Positions 53,185 through 62,407 of a stretch of DNA of 64,000 bases are shown here, piece by piece. The notes beneath the pieces were generated by a model that made no database searches, was not told the origin of the DNA, and was given only the letters and a program-made list of their open reading frames with translations. Each line of letters begins with the position of its first letter. The stretch's first letter is position 1. Source of the DNA: Cohaesibacter celericrescens (GTDB lineage Bacteria > Pseudomonadota > Alphaproteobacteria > Rhizobiales > Cohaesibacteraceae); contig NZ_PKUQ01000016.1 in assembly GCF_002866925.1 (NCBI RefSeq), positions 62,001 through 126,000 on the forward strand, given 5' to 3'. Both the position numbers and the translations under genes were made by a program.

Positions 53185-53749
53185 GAGTGATTTCCAGGAA
53201 ATTGCGGATCAATTGATGACCACAGTCAGTGAGAATCGATTCTGGGTGGAATTGCATGCCAAAGGTCGGGTGAGAAACATGTTCAAGCGCCATGATTTCT
53301 CCTCTCTCTGAATGTGCCGTTGGTTTTAGGCTGTTTGGCATGGTTTCTGACGAGATGATTAAAGAATGATAACGTCCGACAGACAATGGCGAAGCGATAT
53401 TTTCAAACAATGCACTTTGGGTATGGTTGATTAGGCTTGCGCGCCCATGCATCGGCTCAAGTGCTCGGGTGACCCGTGCCCCAAAGGCGCTGCCGATGGC
53501 TTGATGACCCAGACAAATACCCAGAATGGGTATGGTGCCTGAAAAGGCCTTTATCAGCTCGATCATGATGCCTGCGTCTTCTGGTCGTCCAGGGCCGGGT
53601 GAGAGAAGAATGGCGTCGGGGTTGAGGCGGGCGATGTCGTCAATGCTCAATGCGTCGTTTCGGTAGACGGCGATGGTTTCGCCCAGCTCTTCGCAGTAGC
53701 GCGACAGATTGAAGACAAAAGAATCATAATTATCGAGAATGAGGATCAT
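53165..53749 (-). CDS. pabA: Aminodeoxychorismate synthase glutamine amidotransferase subunit (PabA/TrpG)
   Basis: A 194-residue glutamine amidotransferase: MILILDNYDSFVFNLSRYCEELG at the N-terminus, catalytic Cys in LGICLGHQAIG and the His-Glu of MQFHPESIL. It supplies ammonia to PabB (and in some bacteria also to anthranilate synthase). It overlaps both pabB (ATGA, 53746-53749) and pabC, so translation of the three is coupled. Confidence 0.93.
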   Translation of the reverse strand: MILILDNYDSFVFNLSRYCEELGETIAVYRNDALSIDDIARLNPDAILLSPGPGRPEDAGIMIELIKAFSGTIPILGICLGHQAIGSAFGARVTRALEPMHGRASLINHTQSALFENIASPLSVGRYHSLIISSETMPNSLKPTAHSERGEIMALEHVSHPTFGMQFHPESILTDCGHQLIRNFLEITHAKARS

Positions 53750-55281
53750 CGGTCTGGGCTTTCCTCATCTTTCTCGGTTTTGTCGCGTTCCAGCCCAGCG
53801 CGTTCTTCTTCCACAGATGTCCCCAAGCTCTTGAAGATCGCTGCTGCTTTGTGCAGGGTTTCTTCATATTCGGCAGCAGGATCGGACAAGACGGTGATGC
53901 CGCCACCAACGCCGAAATGGACCAAGTCGTCCTTGAACGTGACGGTGCGAATGGCGATGTTGGTGTCCATCGTACCATCAAATCCGATATAACCGATGCT
54001 GCCGCAATAGACGCCGCGCGGCAGGTTTTCCAATGTGGTGATGATTTCCATTGATCTGATTTTAGGAGCGCCGGTGATCGAGCCTCCGGGGAAACAAGCC
54101 CCCAACAAGGCAACCGGCCCCATGCCTTGTTTCAAGTGGCCGATAACGACAGAAACCAAATGATGCACACGAGCATAGCTTTCAAGACGGCATAAGTCTG
54201 GCACTTTGACGCTATCCGGTTTGCAAACACGGGATAAGTCATTGCGCATAAGGTCGGTGATCATGACATTTTCGGCGCGGTCTTTGTCACTGTTTAACAG
54301 GTTTTTAGAGAGGACTTGATCTCTGACTGGATTGGTGAGATCTCGTGGCGCGGTGCCTTTGATCGGGCGGGTCTCTGCGTGGCCTGTTGCGTCTAGGGTT
54401 AGGAAACGTTCGGGAGAGCTGGAGGCGATCACATGGTCGCCACAGGCCAGATAGGCGGCGAATGGAGCGGGGTTTTCTTTGCGCAATTGCAGATAATAGG
54501 CCAACGGTGTCGCGGTTTCATATTTTGGAACCGAGGCCGAAAACCTCTGTGTGATGTTGGCCTGAAAGATATCGCCTTCTAAAATGTGATGGCGTGTTCG
54601 TTCTATCGCCTGTTGATAGCCAGAGCGTGAGAAATTGGATCGCCAGCCTTTGATGGGGGGCGTATTGTGTGGTGTTGGTGGTTTGGTGGCTGCGGCAGCC
54701 AGCTCAGAGCGAAACCAGTCTAGGCGCGCGCGGGCATGGGTCTGCTGTTTTTCTCCAGTGCAAGGCCAACCGGTAGAAATTATCCATGCACGGGCGGGGC
54801 TTGCGTTTGTTCCCCCGTCGGGGAAGTGATCTACAGCGAGGATAACGTCATAGAACGGCAGGTGGATATCATCAATCCGCTCATGCTCAAAATCTGTTGA
54901 AGGCAGTTTCTCAAGCAGCCGCCCCGCTTCATAGGAAATATATCCTATGGCGCCACCTTGGAAAGGTGGCAAGGATTCTTTGAGTGTTGGCTGGCTGTAG
55001 AGCTTTAATTGATTTTGAAGCGCGACAAATGGCGGGTCTTCAAAAGCTTTGCCGTTCCAGAATGCGCGCCCCATTGTTGCGCGGAATGTGCCAAAAGCAG
55101 AATAGGCGAGGTAAGAATAGCGCCCTAGGCTGGGTGAGCGATCCACGCTATCCAAAAACGCCAAATCTTGGTGATTCCGTAAATGTTGAAGCAAAGCTGC
55201 CGGATCAGTGAAAGGCACTTCTTCCACAAGGGGGCATGAAACAGGCTGCGCATGGTGCGTCTTGCTGATCTTTGTCATCAT
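53746..55281 (-). CDS. pabB: Aminodeoxychorismate synthase component I (PabB)
   Basis: A 511-residue chorismate-utilising enzyme that forms 4-amino-4-deoxychorismate with PabA. The chorismate-binding domain shows ILEGDIFQANITQRF, FLTLDATGHAETRPIKGTAPRDL, ENVMITDLMRNDLSRVC, CFPGGSITGAPKIRSMEII and GVYCGSIGYIGFDGTMDTNIAIRTV. The sequence around PIKGTAPRD (Lys of PabB) supports PabB over TrpE. The ATG pair at 55281/55278 gives the best start; upstream open frame overlaps the ArsR gene and is not believed. About 22 bases downstream of arsR. Confidence 0.93.
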   Translation of the reverse strand: MMTKISKTHHAQPVSCPLVEEVPFTDPAALLQHLRNHQDLAFLDSVDRSPSLGRYSYLAYSAFGTFRATMGRAFWNGKAFEDPPFVALQNQLKLYSQPTLKESLPPFQGGAIGYISYEAGRLLEKLPSTDFEHERIDDIHLPFYDVILAVDHFPDGGTNASPARAWIISTGWPCTGEKQQTHARARLDWFRSELAAAATKPPTPHNTPPIKGWRSNFSRSGYQQAIERTRHHILEGDIFQANITQRFSASVPKYETATPLAYYLQLRKENPAPFAAYLACGDHVIASSSPERFLTLDATGHAETRPIKGTAPRDLTNPVRDQVLSKNLLNSDKDRAENVMITDLMRNDLSRVCKPDSVKVPDLCRLESYARVHHLVSVVIGHLKQGMGPVALLGACFPGGSITGAPKIRSMEIITTLENLPRGVYCGSIGYIGFDGTMDTNIAIRTVTFKDDLVHFGVGGGITVLSDPAAEYEETLHKAAAIFKSLGTSVEEERAGLERDKTEKDEESPDR

Positions 55282-55303
55282 AGAATCAGGGCTGTTCAAG
55301 GCA

Positions 55304-55600
55304 TCAGGGTTGACAGAAGCCTTTGTGCAGGACTTCAAGCACGTTGATAACAATAGGGCTGGCGATCGAATAATAAATGGTTGTGCCATCCCGTCGCGTG
55401 CTGACGATGCTTTGCGCACGCATCAAAGCCATGTGTTGAGACACGGTGGTCATGCGCAAGCCAGTTTTTTCTGCCAAAGTACCCACATTCTGCTCACCCT
55501 CAATAAGTTGGCAGAGGATCAAAAGCCGTGGACCTGAAGCCAGAAGCTTGAGAAAGTTTGCTGCTTCTTCAGAATTTTTTTCAAGATCTTGAATGTTCAT
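55304..55600 (-). CDS. ArsR-family regulator with SqrR/BigR-type cysteine pair
   Basis: A 98-residue winged-helix regulator: ASGPRLLILCQLIEGEQNVGTLAEKTGLRMTTVSQHMALMRAQSIVSTRRDGTTIYYSI. Cysteines occur only at positions 30 and 96, 66 residues apart, the same separation as the disulfide/polysulfide-forming pair of SqrR and BigR, and no other metal-site cysteine is seen. I infer a sensor of reactive sulfur species or redox; direct evidence is absent. GGAAT precedes the ATG at 55600. It is the first gene before pabB-pabA-pabC on the same strand. Confidence 0.85.
   Translation of the reverse strand: MNIQDLEKNSEEAANFLKLLASGPRLLILCQLIEGEQNVGTLAEKTGLRMTTVSQHMALMRAQSIVSTRRDGTTIYYSIASPIVINVLEVLHKGFCQP
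55579..55594 (-). promoter_or_regulatory. Candidate ArsR/SqrR operator inside the start of the ArsR gene
   Basis: On the minus strand ATTC-AAGATCTT-GAAA, close to the ATTC-N8-GAAT pattern I recall for SqrR; the centre TTCAAGATCTTGAA is a perfect 14-base palindrome. It overlaps codons 3-8, so it may be a coding coincidence. Confidence 0.3.
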
Positions 55601-56645
55601 TGTCAATTCCGCGGTCGGTTTGGGCAATCATTGTAACAGGAAGGTCTATAATGCGCTTGTGGTGGATGTGTCTGCTCGGTGAGAGAGACCGTGTTTATTA
55701 GAAACACCTAATCCTTATAGGTCAGTCACTATACTGAATGATAGGGCATAGTGAAGTGTTTTTCAGGGGCTTGATCGCTCATTGGCGCTGTATTATTCGC
55801 AAATTGATGGAAATTGGTAAATCTGGGTAATAAATTTGATCAATATTTTTTGTATTAGCCTGACTTCAATGCGGGATAAGTGCGCATTCTATACGTGGCT
55901 ATACAGATTCGCACGTTGAGAAAACAATACCGGTGCTTGGGCGAGTTCTATAAAACCGGCGCTAAAAATGGAAAAGCTCCTGACAGAAATCTGACAGGAG
56001 CTTCCATGCGGCAAAGAGTGGGTGCGACTGGTTTAGACATAAATGCCTATGGGATGGGTTCTTTGCCGAATTCTCAATCTTGGGTCAATTCAGGGTCGAT
56101 GCTCTGTTTGCTGTTTGAACGAAGCGCTCGGTGTCCTGCTTGTTGAAATTAACTTAAACACTTTGGGCTGAATGGAACCTGAGGTTGTCATTCATTTTCA
56201 ATTCATATTGATGAATGGCGCTGTGCTTGTCGTTCGCCTTGACTGTGCCGGTAATAGGCCTGAGTAGGGACAACGCTGCCGGTGGAGTCGCTGCGGGAAT
56301 AAAGCGCTCCATGGGTGCGAGCATTACCAAGCAAGTGGAAAGCCCGAGTATTTCTCTTGTGACGAACAAATGATCGGTTGACGACACTCATCATTTTCGC
56401 CATTGTGGCCGCCATGAAAACGGACCGCCTTACCAACTGCTCTATTATTGGTTTGATTATTATCCACTAGCACATTTGCTGGCTGGAGCCGTTTCGCACA
56501 TCCCAAAACCTTAGAAACGATTTCCGGCCAACGCCTGATATGTGGGTGTATGATGCTGGCTGAATACCGTTGTGGCGCTGGTGCGTCCGTATATGCGTTT
56601 AAATGACCTGCAGATTTTGCGGGAATGATAACTGGGAATGGGTCT
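55601..56645. other. Gene-poor 1-kb region before cysS with a minus-strand hairpin
   Basis: No convincing gene: short open frames on both strands lack ribosome sites and family resemblance. A hairpin at 55974-56003 (AAGCTCCTG-N12-CAGGAGCTT) with T residues on the minus strand looks like a minus-strand terminator, so an unrecognised transcript may run from the cysS side. The arsR promoter should lie near 55650-55750. Confidence 0.45.
55963..56003 (-). terminator. Minus-strand terminator-like hairpin
   Basis: Nine-bp perfect stem AAGCTCCTG / CAGGAGCTT, followed on the minus strand by a TTTTCCATTTTT tract. No minus-strand gene upstream is recognised. Confidence 0.5.
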
Positions 56646-58046
56646 ATGACCAAACATGCCGAACCGCTGACTTTGATGCTTTACAATACAATGACAAAGC
56701 AGAAGGAAGTCTTTTCGCCGATTGATCCTGACAATGTGCGCATGTATGTCTGTGGTCCGACCGTTTACGACACCGCTCACATCGGCAATGCCCGTCCTGT
56801 GGTGGTGTTTGACATGCTGTTTCGCTTGCTCAACCATGTTTATGGAAAGAGCCATGTCACCTATGTGCGCAACATCACTGATGTGGATGACAAGATCAAC
56901 GCACGGGCTGCCGAGCGTGGTATTTCGATCCGTGAACTGACGGATGAAACCACAGCGGTTTATCACGCCGATATGGATGCTTTGGGGGCCCTGCGTCCAA
57001 CCATCGAGCCACGTGCGACTGAGCATATCGACGACATGTTGGCCATGATCGGCACGTTGGTTGAGAAGGGCAATGCCTACGCCGCTGAAGGCCATGTGCT
57101 GTTTGCTGTCGATAGCATGGATGACTATGGCAAGTTGTCCGGCCGTTCCATTGACGACATGATCGCCGGCGCCCGCGTTGAAGTGGCCCCATATAAGCGC
57201 AATCCTATGGATTTTGTCCTGTGGAAACCTTCTAAGGAAGGCGAGCCAAGCTGGCCAAGCCCATGGGGTGAAGGACGCCCGGGCTGGCATATTGAATGTT
57301 CGGCCATGAGTGAAAAGCATTTGGGTGAGACATTTGATATTCATGGCGGCGGGATTGATTTGGCGTTCCCTCATCATGAGAACGAAATCGCGCAGTCTCG
57401 CTGTGCCCATGGCAACAAGACGATGGCTAACATTTGGATGCACAATGGCTTTGTTCAGGTTGAGGGCGAGAAAATGTCCAAATCTCTGGGCAATTTCACC
57501 ACCGTGCATGACTTGATTGATCAATGGCCCGGCGAAGCAATTCGTCTTGCCTTGTTGGCGACCCATTACACCAAGCCGTTCAACTGGACAGCGGACGGTG
57601 TCCGGGAAGCCAAAAAAATGCTTGATCAATGGTATGCGCTGACGGCCGATATCGATGCGTCCGAGCCTGATGCTGCTGTGGTCGCTGCGTTGGCGGATGA
57701 TCTCAATACGCCCAAGGCCTTTGCTGAATTGCATAGTTTGCGTACTAGGGCTCAAGCGGGTGACAAGAAAGCTGCGGCCTCTCTCAAAGCATCTTTACAG
57801 CAGTTGATGGGGGTTCTGGCTCAAGATCCCGTAGAATGGGCGAACTGGAGAGCTGCCAATGCCGGCACTGTCGACTATGCCGCCATTCAGGTGCTCATTG
57901 ATGAACGCCTGGATGCTCGCAACAACAAAGACTTTGCCAAGTCCGACGAACTGAGAGATCAGTTGGTTGCCTTGGGGGTTGTGTTGATGGACAGCAAGGA
58001 CAAAAAGACCGGACTGTTCACCACAGAATGGAATATGGGAAAGTAA
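56646..58046 (+). CDS. cysS: Cysteine-tRNA ligase
   Basis: A 466-residue CysRS. HIGH-type motif and zinc site: [24 protein letters not shown], later [44 protein letters not shown] and the KMSKS motif [14 protein letters not shown]. The C-terminal DALR and Cys-anticodon domains follow ([42 protein letters not shown]). The ATG at 56646 fits the family length; an in-frame ATG at 56625 is possible. cimA follows 79 bases downstream on the same strand. Confidence 0.97.
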   Translation: MTKHAEPLTLMLYNTMTKQKEVFSPIDPDNVRMYVCGPTVYDTAHIGNARPVVVFDMLFRLLNHVYGKSHVTYVRNITDVDDKINARAAERGISIRELTDETTAVYHADMDALGALRPTIEPRATEHIDDMLAMIGTLVEKGNAYAAEGHVLFAVDSMDDYGKLSGRSIDDMIAGARVEVAPYKRNPMDFVLWKPSKEGEPSWPSPWGEGRPGWHIECSAMSEKHLGETFDIHGGGIDLAFPHHENEIAQSRCAHGNKTMANIWMHNGFVQVEGEKMSKSLGNFTTVHDLIDQWPGEAIRLALLATHYTKPFNWTADGVREAKKMLDQWYALTADIDASEPDAAVVAALADDLNTPKAFAELHSLRTRAQAGDKKAAASLKASLQQLMGVLAQDPVEWANWRAANAGTVDYAAIQVLIDERLDARNNKDFAKSDELRDQLVALGVVLMDSKDKKTGLFTTEWNMGK

Positions 58047-58125
58047 ACCCTTCACACACGATGGTTGGGGGTGCGATTTATCCCCGACAAAGCTTCATAT
58101 CAAATCGCATTCAGGATCCATTAGC

Positions 58126-59712
58126 ATGACAAAAGAACGTCTTTATCTGTTCGATACCACCCTGCGGGATGGTGCTCAGACCAACGGCCTAGATTTCAGC
58201 GTTGAAGACAAAATTGTGATTGCCGGTATTCTGGATGAATTGGGCGTTGATTTTGTTGAGGGGGGGTACCCTGGTGCCAATCCAACAGATGATCAGTTTT
58301 TTGAGAAAAAACGCACGCAAAAAGCCGCCTTTACTGCCTTTGGCATGACCAAGAGAGCCGGACGTTCGGTAGAGAATGATCCCGGCGTACAGGCGTTGAT
58401 CAACTCTGCTTCGGATGCTGTTTGCTTTGTAGCCAAAAGCTGGGATTATCACGTCGACGTTGCGCTGGGCTGCACCAACGAAGAAAATCTTGAAGGCATT
58501 GCTGAATCGGTTAAAGCCGTGATCAATGCAGGCAAGGTGGCACTGGTTGATTGTGAGCATTTCTTTGATGGTTATAAGGCTAACCGTGACTATGCGCTGT
58601 CATGCGCAAAAACGGCTTATGATGCCGGTGCCCGTTGGGTTGTGTTGTGCGATACCAATGGTGGCACATTGACTCATGAAATCCACGACATTGTTCAAGA
58701 TGTTATGACCGTGGTGCCGGGCTCTCACGTTGGCATTCATGCACATAATGACACCGAGCAAGCGGTCGCCAATTCATTGGCCGCTGTACGGGCCGGTGCT
58801 CGCCAGATTCAAGGTACGTTGAATGGCATTGGTGAGCGCTGTGGCAATGCCAATCTGATTTCTCTCATTCCAACCTTGAAACTGAAAGATGAATTTGCAG
58901 AGCATTTTGAAATTGGTGTGTCCGATGAAGGTCTGGCCAATTTGACATCGGTTTCGCGCCAGTTTGATGAGTTGCTTAATCAATCGCCAGACCGGCATCA
59001 GCCCTATGTGGGGGCGAGCGCTTTCGCCACCAAGGCAGGCATTCATGCATCGGCCATTTTGAAAGACCCCCATACCTATGAGCATGTTGCCCCCGACATT
59101 GTGGGCAATCAACGCAAAGTATTGGTTTCTGATCAGGCTGGACTGTCCAACTTGATGGAAGAGCTGAAGCGGATGGGCATCGAAGCGGATAAAAAAGATC
59201 CGCGTCTGGTCGACCTTCTTGCCAGAGTTAAAGAGCGCGAAGCCGTTGGCTATTCCTATGAAGGTGCGGGTGCTTCTCTTGAGCTTCTGGCGCGTCGGCA
59301 TTTGGGGTCTGTGCCTGAGTATTTCACTGTTGAAAGTTTCCGCGTCGGGGTCGAGCGACGCTATAACGCTTTGGGTGAGTTGGTTTCCATGTCCGAAGCG
59401 GTGGTCAAAATCAACATTGATGGCGAGACACGGATGTCGGTGGCTGAAGGCAAAGGCCCGATAAATGCGCTGGATATCGCCCTGCGCAAGGATCTGGGGC
59501 ATCTTCAGGAGAGTATCGCCAGTTTGGAGCTGGTTGATTATAAAGTGCGCATTCTAAATGGTGGTACTGGTGCGATAACGCGTGTTTTGATTGAAAGCTG
59601 TGACGGTGCAGGGCATCGCTGGTTTACAGTCGGGGTTTCCGAGAATATTGTGGATGCTTCTTTTCAGGCTTTGGTCGATTCCGTCACCTTCAAGCTTTTT
59701 AAATATCCCTAA
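58126..59712 (+). CDS. cimA: (R)-Citramalate synthase
   Basis: A 528-residue DRE-TIM metallolyase that condenses pyruvate and acetyl-CoA to citramalate, a route to isoleucine. It starts LYLFDTTLRDGAQTNGLDFSVEDKIVIAGILDELGVDFVEGGYPGANPTDDQFF, has HAHNDTEQAVANSLAAVRAGARQIQGTLNGIGERCGNANL and a C-terminal LeuA allosteric domain (VNINIDGETRMSV-like, VVKINIDGETRMSVAEGKGPINALDIAL). The EGGYPG pattern and the absence of IPMS-specific features favour CimA over LeuA. Probable co-transcription with cysS. Confidence 0.92.
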   Translation: MTKERLYLFDTTLRDGAQTNGLDFSVEDKIVIAGILDELGVDFVEGGYPGANPTDDQFFEKKRTQKAAFTAFGMTKRAGRSVENDPGVQALINSASDAVCFVAKSWDYHVDVALGCTNEENLEGIAESVKAVINAGKVALVDCEHFFDGYKANRDYALSCAKTAYDAGARWVVLCDTNGGTLTHEIHDIVQDVMTVVPGSHVGIHAHNDTEQAVANSLAAVRAGARQIQGTLNGIGERCGNANLISLIPTLKLKDEFAEHFEIGVSDEGLANLTSVSRQFDELLNQSPDRHQPYVGASAFATKAGIHASAILKDPHTYEHVAPDIVGNQRKVLVSDQAGLSNLMEELKRMGIEADKKDPRLVDLLARVKEREAVGYSYEGAGASLELLARRHLGSVPEYFTVESFRVGVERRYNALGELVSMSEAVVKINIDGETRMSVAEGKGPINALDIALRKDLGHLQESIASLELVDYKVRILNGGTGAITRVLIESCDGAGHRWFTVGVSENIVDASFQALVDSVTFKLFKYP

Positions 59713-59729
59713 ATTTCAGGTGTTGGCAG

Positions 59730-60734
59730 GTGGTGCCTGCCCGACAACAGAATCGAGCCGATGTGAGCCAACCTTCTGATTTTTCAGGTGAGCAGCCTGC
59801 TAATGGGCCTACGTCTTATGGCGACCGGTCGGACAAAGAGGCCCGGCTTGGGGTGTTGGCCGCTTTTGCAGCCTACGGCTCTTGGGGTACACTGACGCTC
59901 TATTATGCTGCGCTATCGCATGTGCCTTCTATTGAGGTGGTGGCCAACAGGGTGTCATGGTCGCTGCTACTGCTGGGGCTGTTTTTTCTGGTGCGCAAAC
60001 GCTGGGGTGAAGTCTGGTTGGCCTTGATAAACCCCAAAGTATTTTGGGTGTTGCTGGCAACCAGTGTACTGATTTCCATCAATTGGTTGACCTATATCTG
60101 GGCCGTAAGTGTCGGCCATGCGACAGAAGCCAGCCTTGGATATTTTATTGTACCGCTTCTCAATGTTGCGATGGGATATGTTTTTCTGTCAGAGCGCCTG
60201 TCCCGGCTGCAAATCGCTGCGATTATTCTGGCGGTGGCCGCCATATTGTTGCAGCTGGTTTTGCTGGGCACGCTACCGGTGGTGTCACTCGTTGTAGCTT
60301 TTACATTTGGCACTTACGGCTATTTGCGCAAAATTGTGCCAGTGGGGCCCAATTTGGGGCTGTTGATTGAGCTGCTGTTTGTTGCGCCCTTTGCGATCAG
60401 CTATGTGATTTATGTTCAAATGACCGGTGAGGGGCATTTATCCATTGCTGACCCGACGACAAGTTTGTTGCTGTTGTTTACGGGCGTGGTGACCTACTTG
60501 CCTTTGATGTGGTTTTCAGCTGGCGCCAAACGCCTCAGACTTTCAACGCTTGGGATCATGCAATATATGAATCCGACCATTCAATTTTTGATCGCTGTTT
60601 TTGTACTGCAAGAAGATGTCTCAATGAGCAAACTGGCAACGTTTGCGCTTATCTGGCTGTCTGTGCTTGTGTATTCCTACGATGCGATTTTATCGTCGCG
60701 GCAGCGTCGGAATGAACGCGCACTGCAAGCCTAA
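59730..60734 (+). CDS. rarD: RarD-type EamA transporter
   Basis: A 334-residue DMT-superfamily transporter with ten hydrophobic segments, starting LGVLAAFAAYGSWGTLTLYYAALSHVPSIEVVANRVSWSLLLLGLFFLV, then TYIWAVSVGHATEASLGYFIVPLLNVAMGYVFLSERLSRLQ and LSTLGIMQYMNPTIQFLIAVFVLQED. The RarD name (chloramphenicol-sensitive protein) is by family; substrate unknown. The start is uncertain: GTG at 59730 has AGGTG upstream, a GTG at 59763 is an alternative. It follows cimA closely. Confidence 0.9.
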   Translation: MVPARQQNRADVSQPSDFSGEQPANGPTSYGDRSDKEARLGVLAAFAAYGSWGTLTLYYAALSHVPSIEVVANRVSWSLLLLGLFFLVRKRWGEVWLALINPKVFWVLLATSVLISINWLTYIWAVSVGHATEASLGYFIVPLLNVAMGYVFLSERLSRLQIAAIILAVAAILLQLVLLGTLPVVSLVVAFTFGTYGYLRKIVPVGPNLGLLIELLFVAPFAISYVIYVQMTGEGHLSIADPTTSLLLLFTGVVTYLPLMWFSAGAKRLRLSTLGIMQYMNPTIQFLIAVFVLQEDVSMSKLATFALIWLSVLVYSYDAILSSRQRRNERALQA

Positions 60735-60747
60735 TTGTGCGTCACGC

Positions 60748-61209
60748 CTAGTCCCGATGGGGGATGAGGAGCCAAATGGATCCGGCTAAAAGCAATAATC
60801 CTGCAACGCGGCGCAAGTCTATTGGTTGAGGTTCTTGACCGGTCAAACCAAAACAGTCCGCGATAAGCGCAAGCAGCATTTGGCCGAATATGATCAATGC
60901 GACGGCCGCAGCGGGGCTGATCTTTGCAAAGGCAAAGGCTGATCCTGTTACGATGATGACGCCCGCCAGACCACCCAATAACATTAGCACGATGCGCATG
61001 CCGCCAAGCGGAGCGATGGTTAGATGACCCGTGGGAAAAAGCATTGCGAGAAACAGTACCGCCAGCAAGCCACCTGCCACATACATCACCAATCCGGTAC
61101 TGATGGCATTGTCTGCCAAGCTGACACGGGCCCCTAGAATCCCTTGGAATCCGACGACCAGTCCAACGATCAAAGCGGTTATCATTCCGTAAATGGCAAT
61201 CTGGTTCAT
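60748..61209 (-). CDS. DMT-family YdcZ-type small membrane protein
   Basis: A 153-residue integral membrane protein of the YdcZ (DUF606) type within the DMT superfamily, with five hydrophobic segments: AIYGMITALIVGLVVGFQGILGARVS, LVMYVAGGLLAVLFLAMLF, IVLMLLGGLAGVIIVTGSAFAFAKISPAAAVALIIFGQMLLALIAD and VAGLLLLAGSIWLLI. Two such halves usually pair; only one is present here, so it may function as a homodimer. Converges with rarD, the stops 13 bases apart. Confidence 0.88.
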   Translation of the reverse strand: MNQIAIYGMITALIVGLVVGFQGILGARVSLADNAISTGLVMYVAGGLLAVLFLAMLFPTGHLTIAPLGGMRIVLMLLGGLAGVIIVTGSAFAFAKISPAAAVALIIFGQMLLALIADCFGLTGQEPQPIDLRRVAGLLLLAGSIWLLIPHRD

Positions 61210-61401
61210 CGGGGCCTCAAAGGGTGCTTGTGAGTTCTGTCGGCTCATATGAAGGCATTGTTGCCATCCTATAAGCCACATTGAAGCCCTATACCCAAAG
61301 CATCCGACTTGCCGTGCGGCATATCAATTCGTTGTCAATTTGGCATCAATGCATGTGGATAGGATCTCAATACGAGATCGTTTGTCCGCAAGTCTGCTCA
61401 T

Positions 61402-62013
61402 CTAGAAACGTTTGAGATCGTGCCCTTCACTCTCATCAATGAAGGCCGTGTCAGGCAGCGCTTTGGCTGCATCAATCAACAGTGAGACCATTTCTTCTGG
61501 TTTAGACGTGGATAGGAAGGAGACTTCCATTCCCGAACGAATAAACTCTTCTTCGCGCATATGATCCAGCAGCCGCATGAGGGGATCCCAAAAGCCATTG
61601 ATATTGGCGAGAAGTACTGGTTTTTTGTGGCGGCCCAACTGGGCCCATGTGAGCATCTCAACCAACTCTTCCAATGTTCCGATGCCGCCGGGAAGAGCAA
61701 TGAACGCCTGAGCGCTTTCAAACATTTTGCGTTTGCGCTCATGCATGTCTTCGGTAACGATCAGTTCCTGAACTGCATCTAACATGACTTCCCGCTCTTG
61801 CAGGAAGCCGGGTATGATTCCCGTGACCTTGCCACCATTGTCGAGGACGCTTTTTGCGGTGATGCCCATCAGGCCGACAGACCCGCCACCATAAACAAGG
61901 TCTATGCCTTGGTTCGCCATGTCGCGGCCGAGAAGACGCGCAGCTTCAGAATAAGCGGTATCGTTGCCGCGACCAGAGCCGCAATAAACGCAGATTTTTT
62001 TCAAAATAGCCAT
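61402..62013 (-). CDS. LOG-family nucleoside 5'-monophosphate phosphoribohydrolase
   Basis: A 203-residue protein of the LOG/TIGR00730 family: CVYCGSGRGNDTAYSEAARLLGRDMANQGIDLVYGGGSVGLMGITAKSVLDNGG, then RKRKMFESAQAFIALPGGIGTLEELVEMLTWAQLGRHKKPVLLANINGFWDPL. The PGGxGTxxE motif with Arg/Glu is the phosphoribohydrolase active site; members release cytokinin bases or cleave AMP. Often misnamed lysine decarboxylase. Monocistronic, divergent from the LysM gene. Confidence 0.95.
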   Translation of the reverse strand: MAILKKICVYCGSGRGNDTAYSEAARLLGRDMANQGIDLVYGGGSVGLMGITAKSVLDNGGKVTGIIPGFLQEREVMLDAVQELIVTEDMHERKRKMFESAQAFIALPGGIGTLEELVEMLTWAQLGRHKKPVLLANINGFWDPLMRLLDHMREEEFIRSGMEVSFLSTSKPEEMVSLLIDAAKALPDTAFIDESEGHDLKRF

Positions 62014-62407
62014 AAAATCTATGTGGCATTGGTTGCGAGTTCCGTCAAGGCAAATACGAACCTATCCCCGAAGCGTCGGGGAGTCGGCGGCTCCATGAGG
62101 GGAGACGAGGGCAATCAGAACAATGTTTTTGTTCTTTATTGCTCAAAAAGTGAGTCGCGGAAATGCCGCGATTGTGCTCTATAAGGGCTATATCTTGCCC
62201 ATAGCGCAAAAAAGGGCTATTTCTCAGCATAAGTATTGAGAGAATCTCTCGTTTACGAGATGGTGACGGCAAAAAATGCGATTTGTCTTGGCAATTTCCC
62301 CAAGCTTGCTCATTTGCGGTGCAAATGCGCGATAAACAGCCGTTTTATTGCGGAAAATTGTGATAGGCATAGGCCACTGGATGGCAAAAAAGAAGTGTGA
62401 TTAAAGA
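62014..62407. other. Hairpin-rich intergenic region before the LysM gene
   Basis: A 394-base region with several short perfect stems: CCCCGA-N4-TCGGGG (62066-62081), AGAACAA-N5-TTGTTCT (62117-62135) and TCGCGG-N5-CCGCGA (62155-62171). No gene is recognised. A structured leader or a small RNA is possible. Confidence 0.45.

Noticed and set aside
56154..56653. Short minus-strand open frames before cysS, considered as a broken gene
   Set aside because: No frame joins to a recognisable family, starts lack ribosome sites, and no frameshift pattern could be argued.
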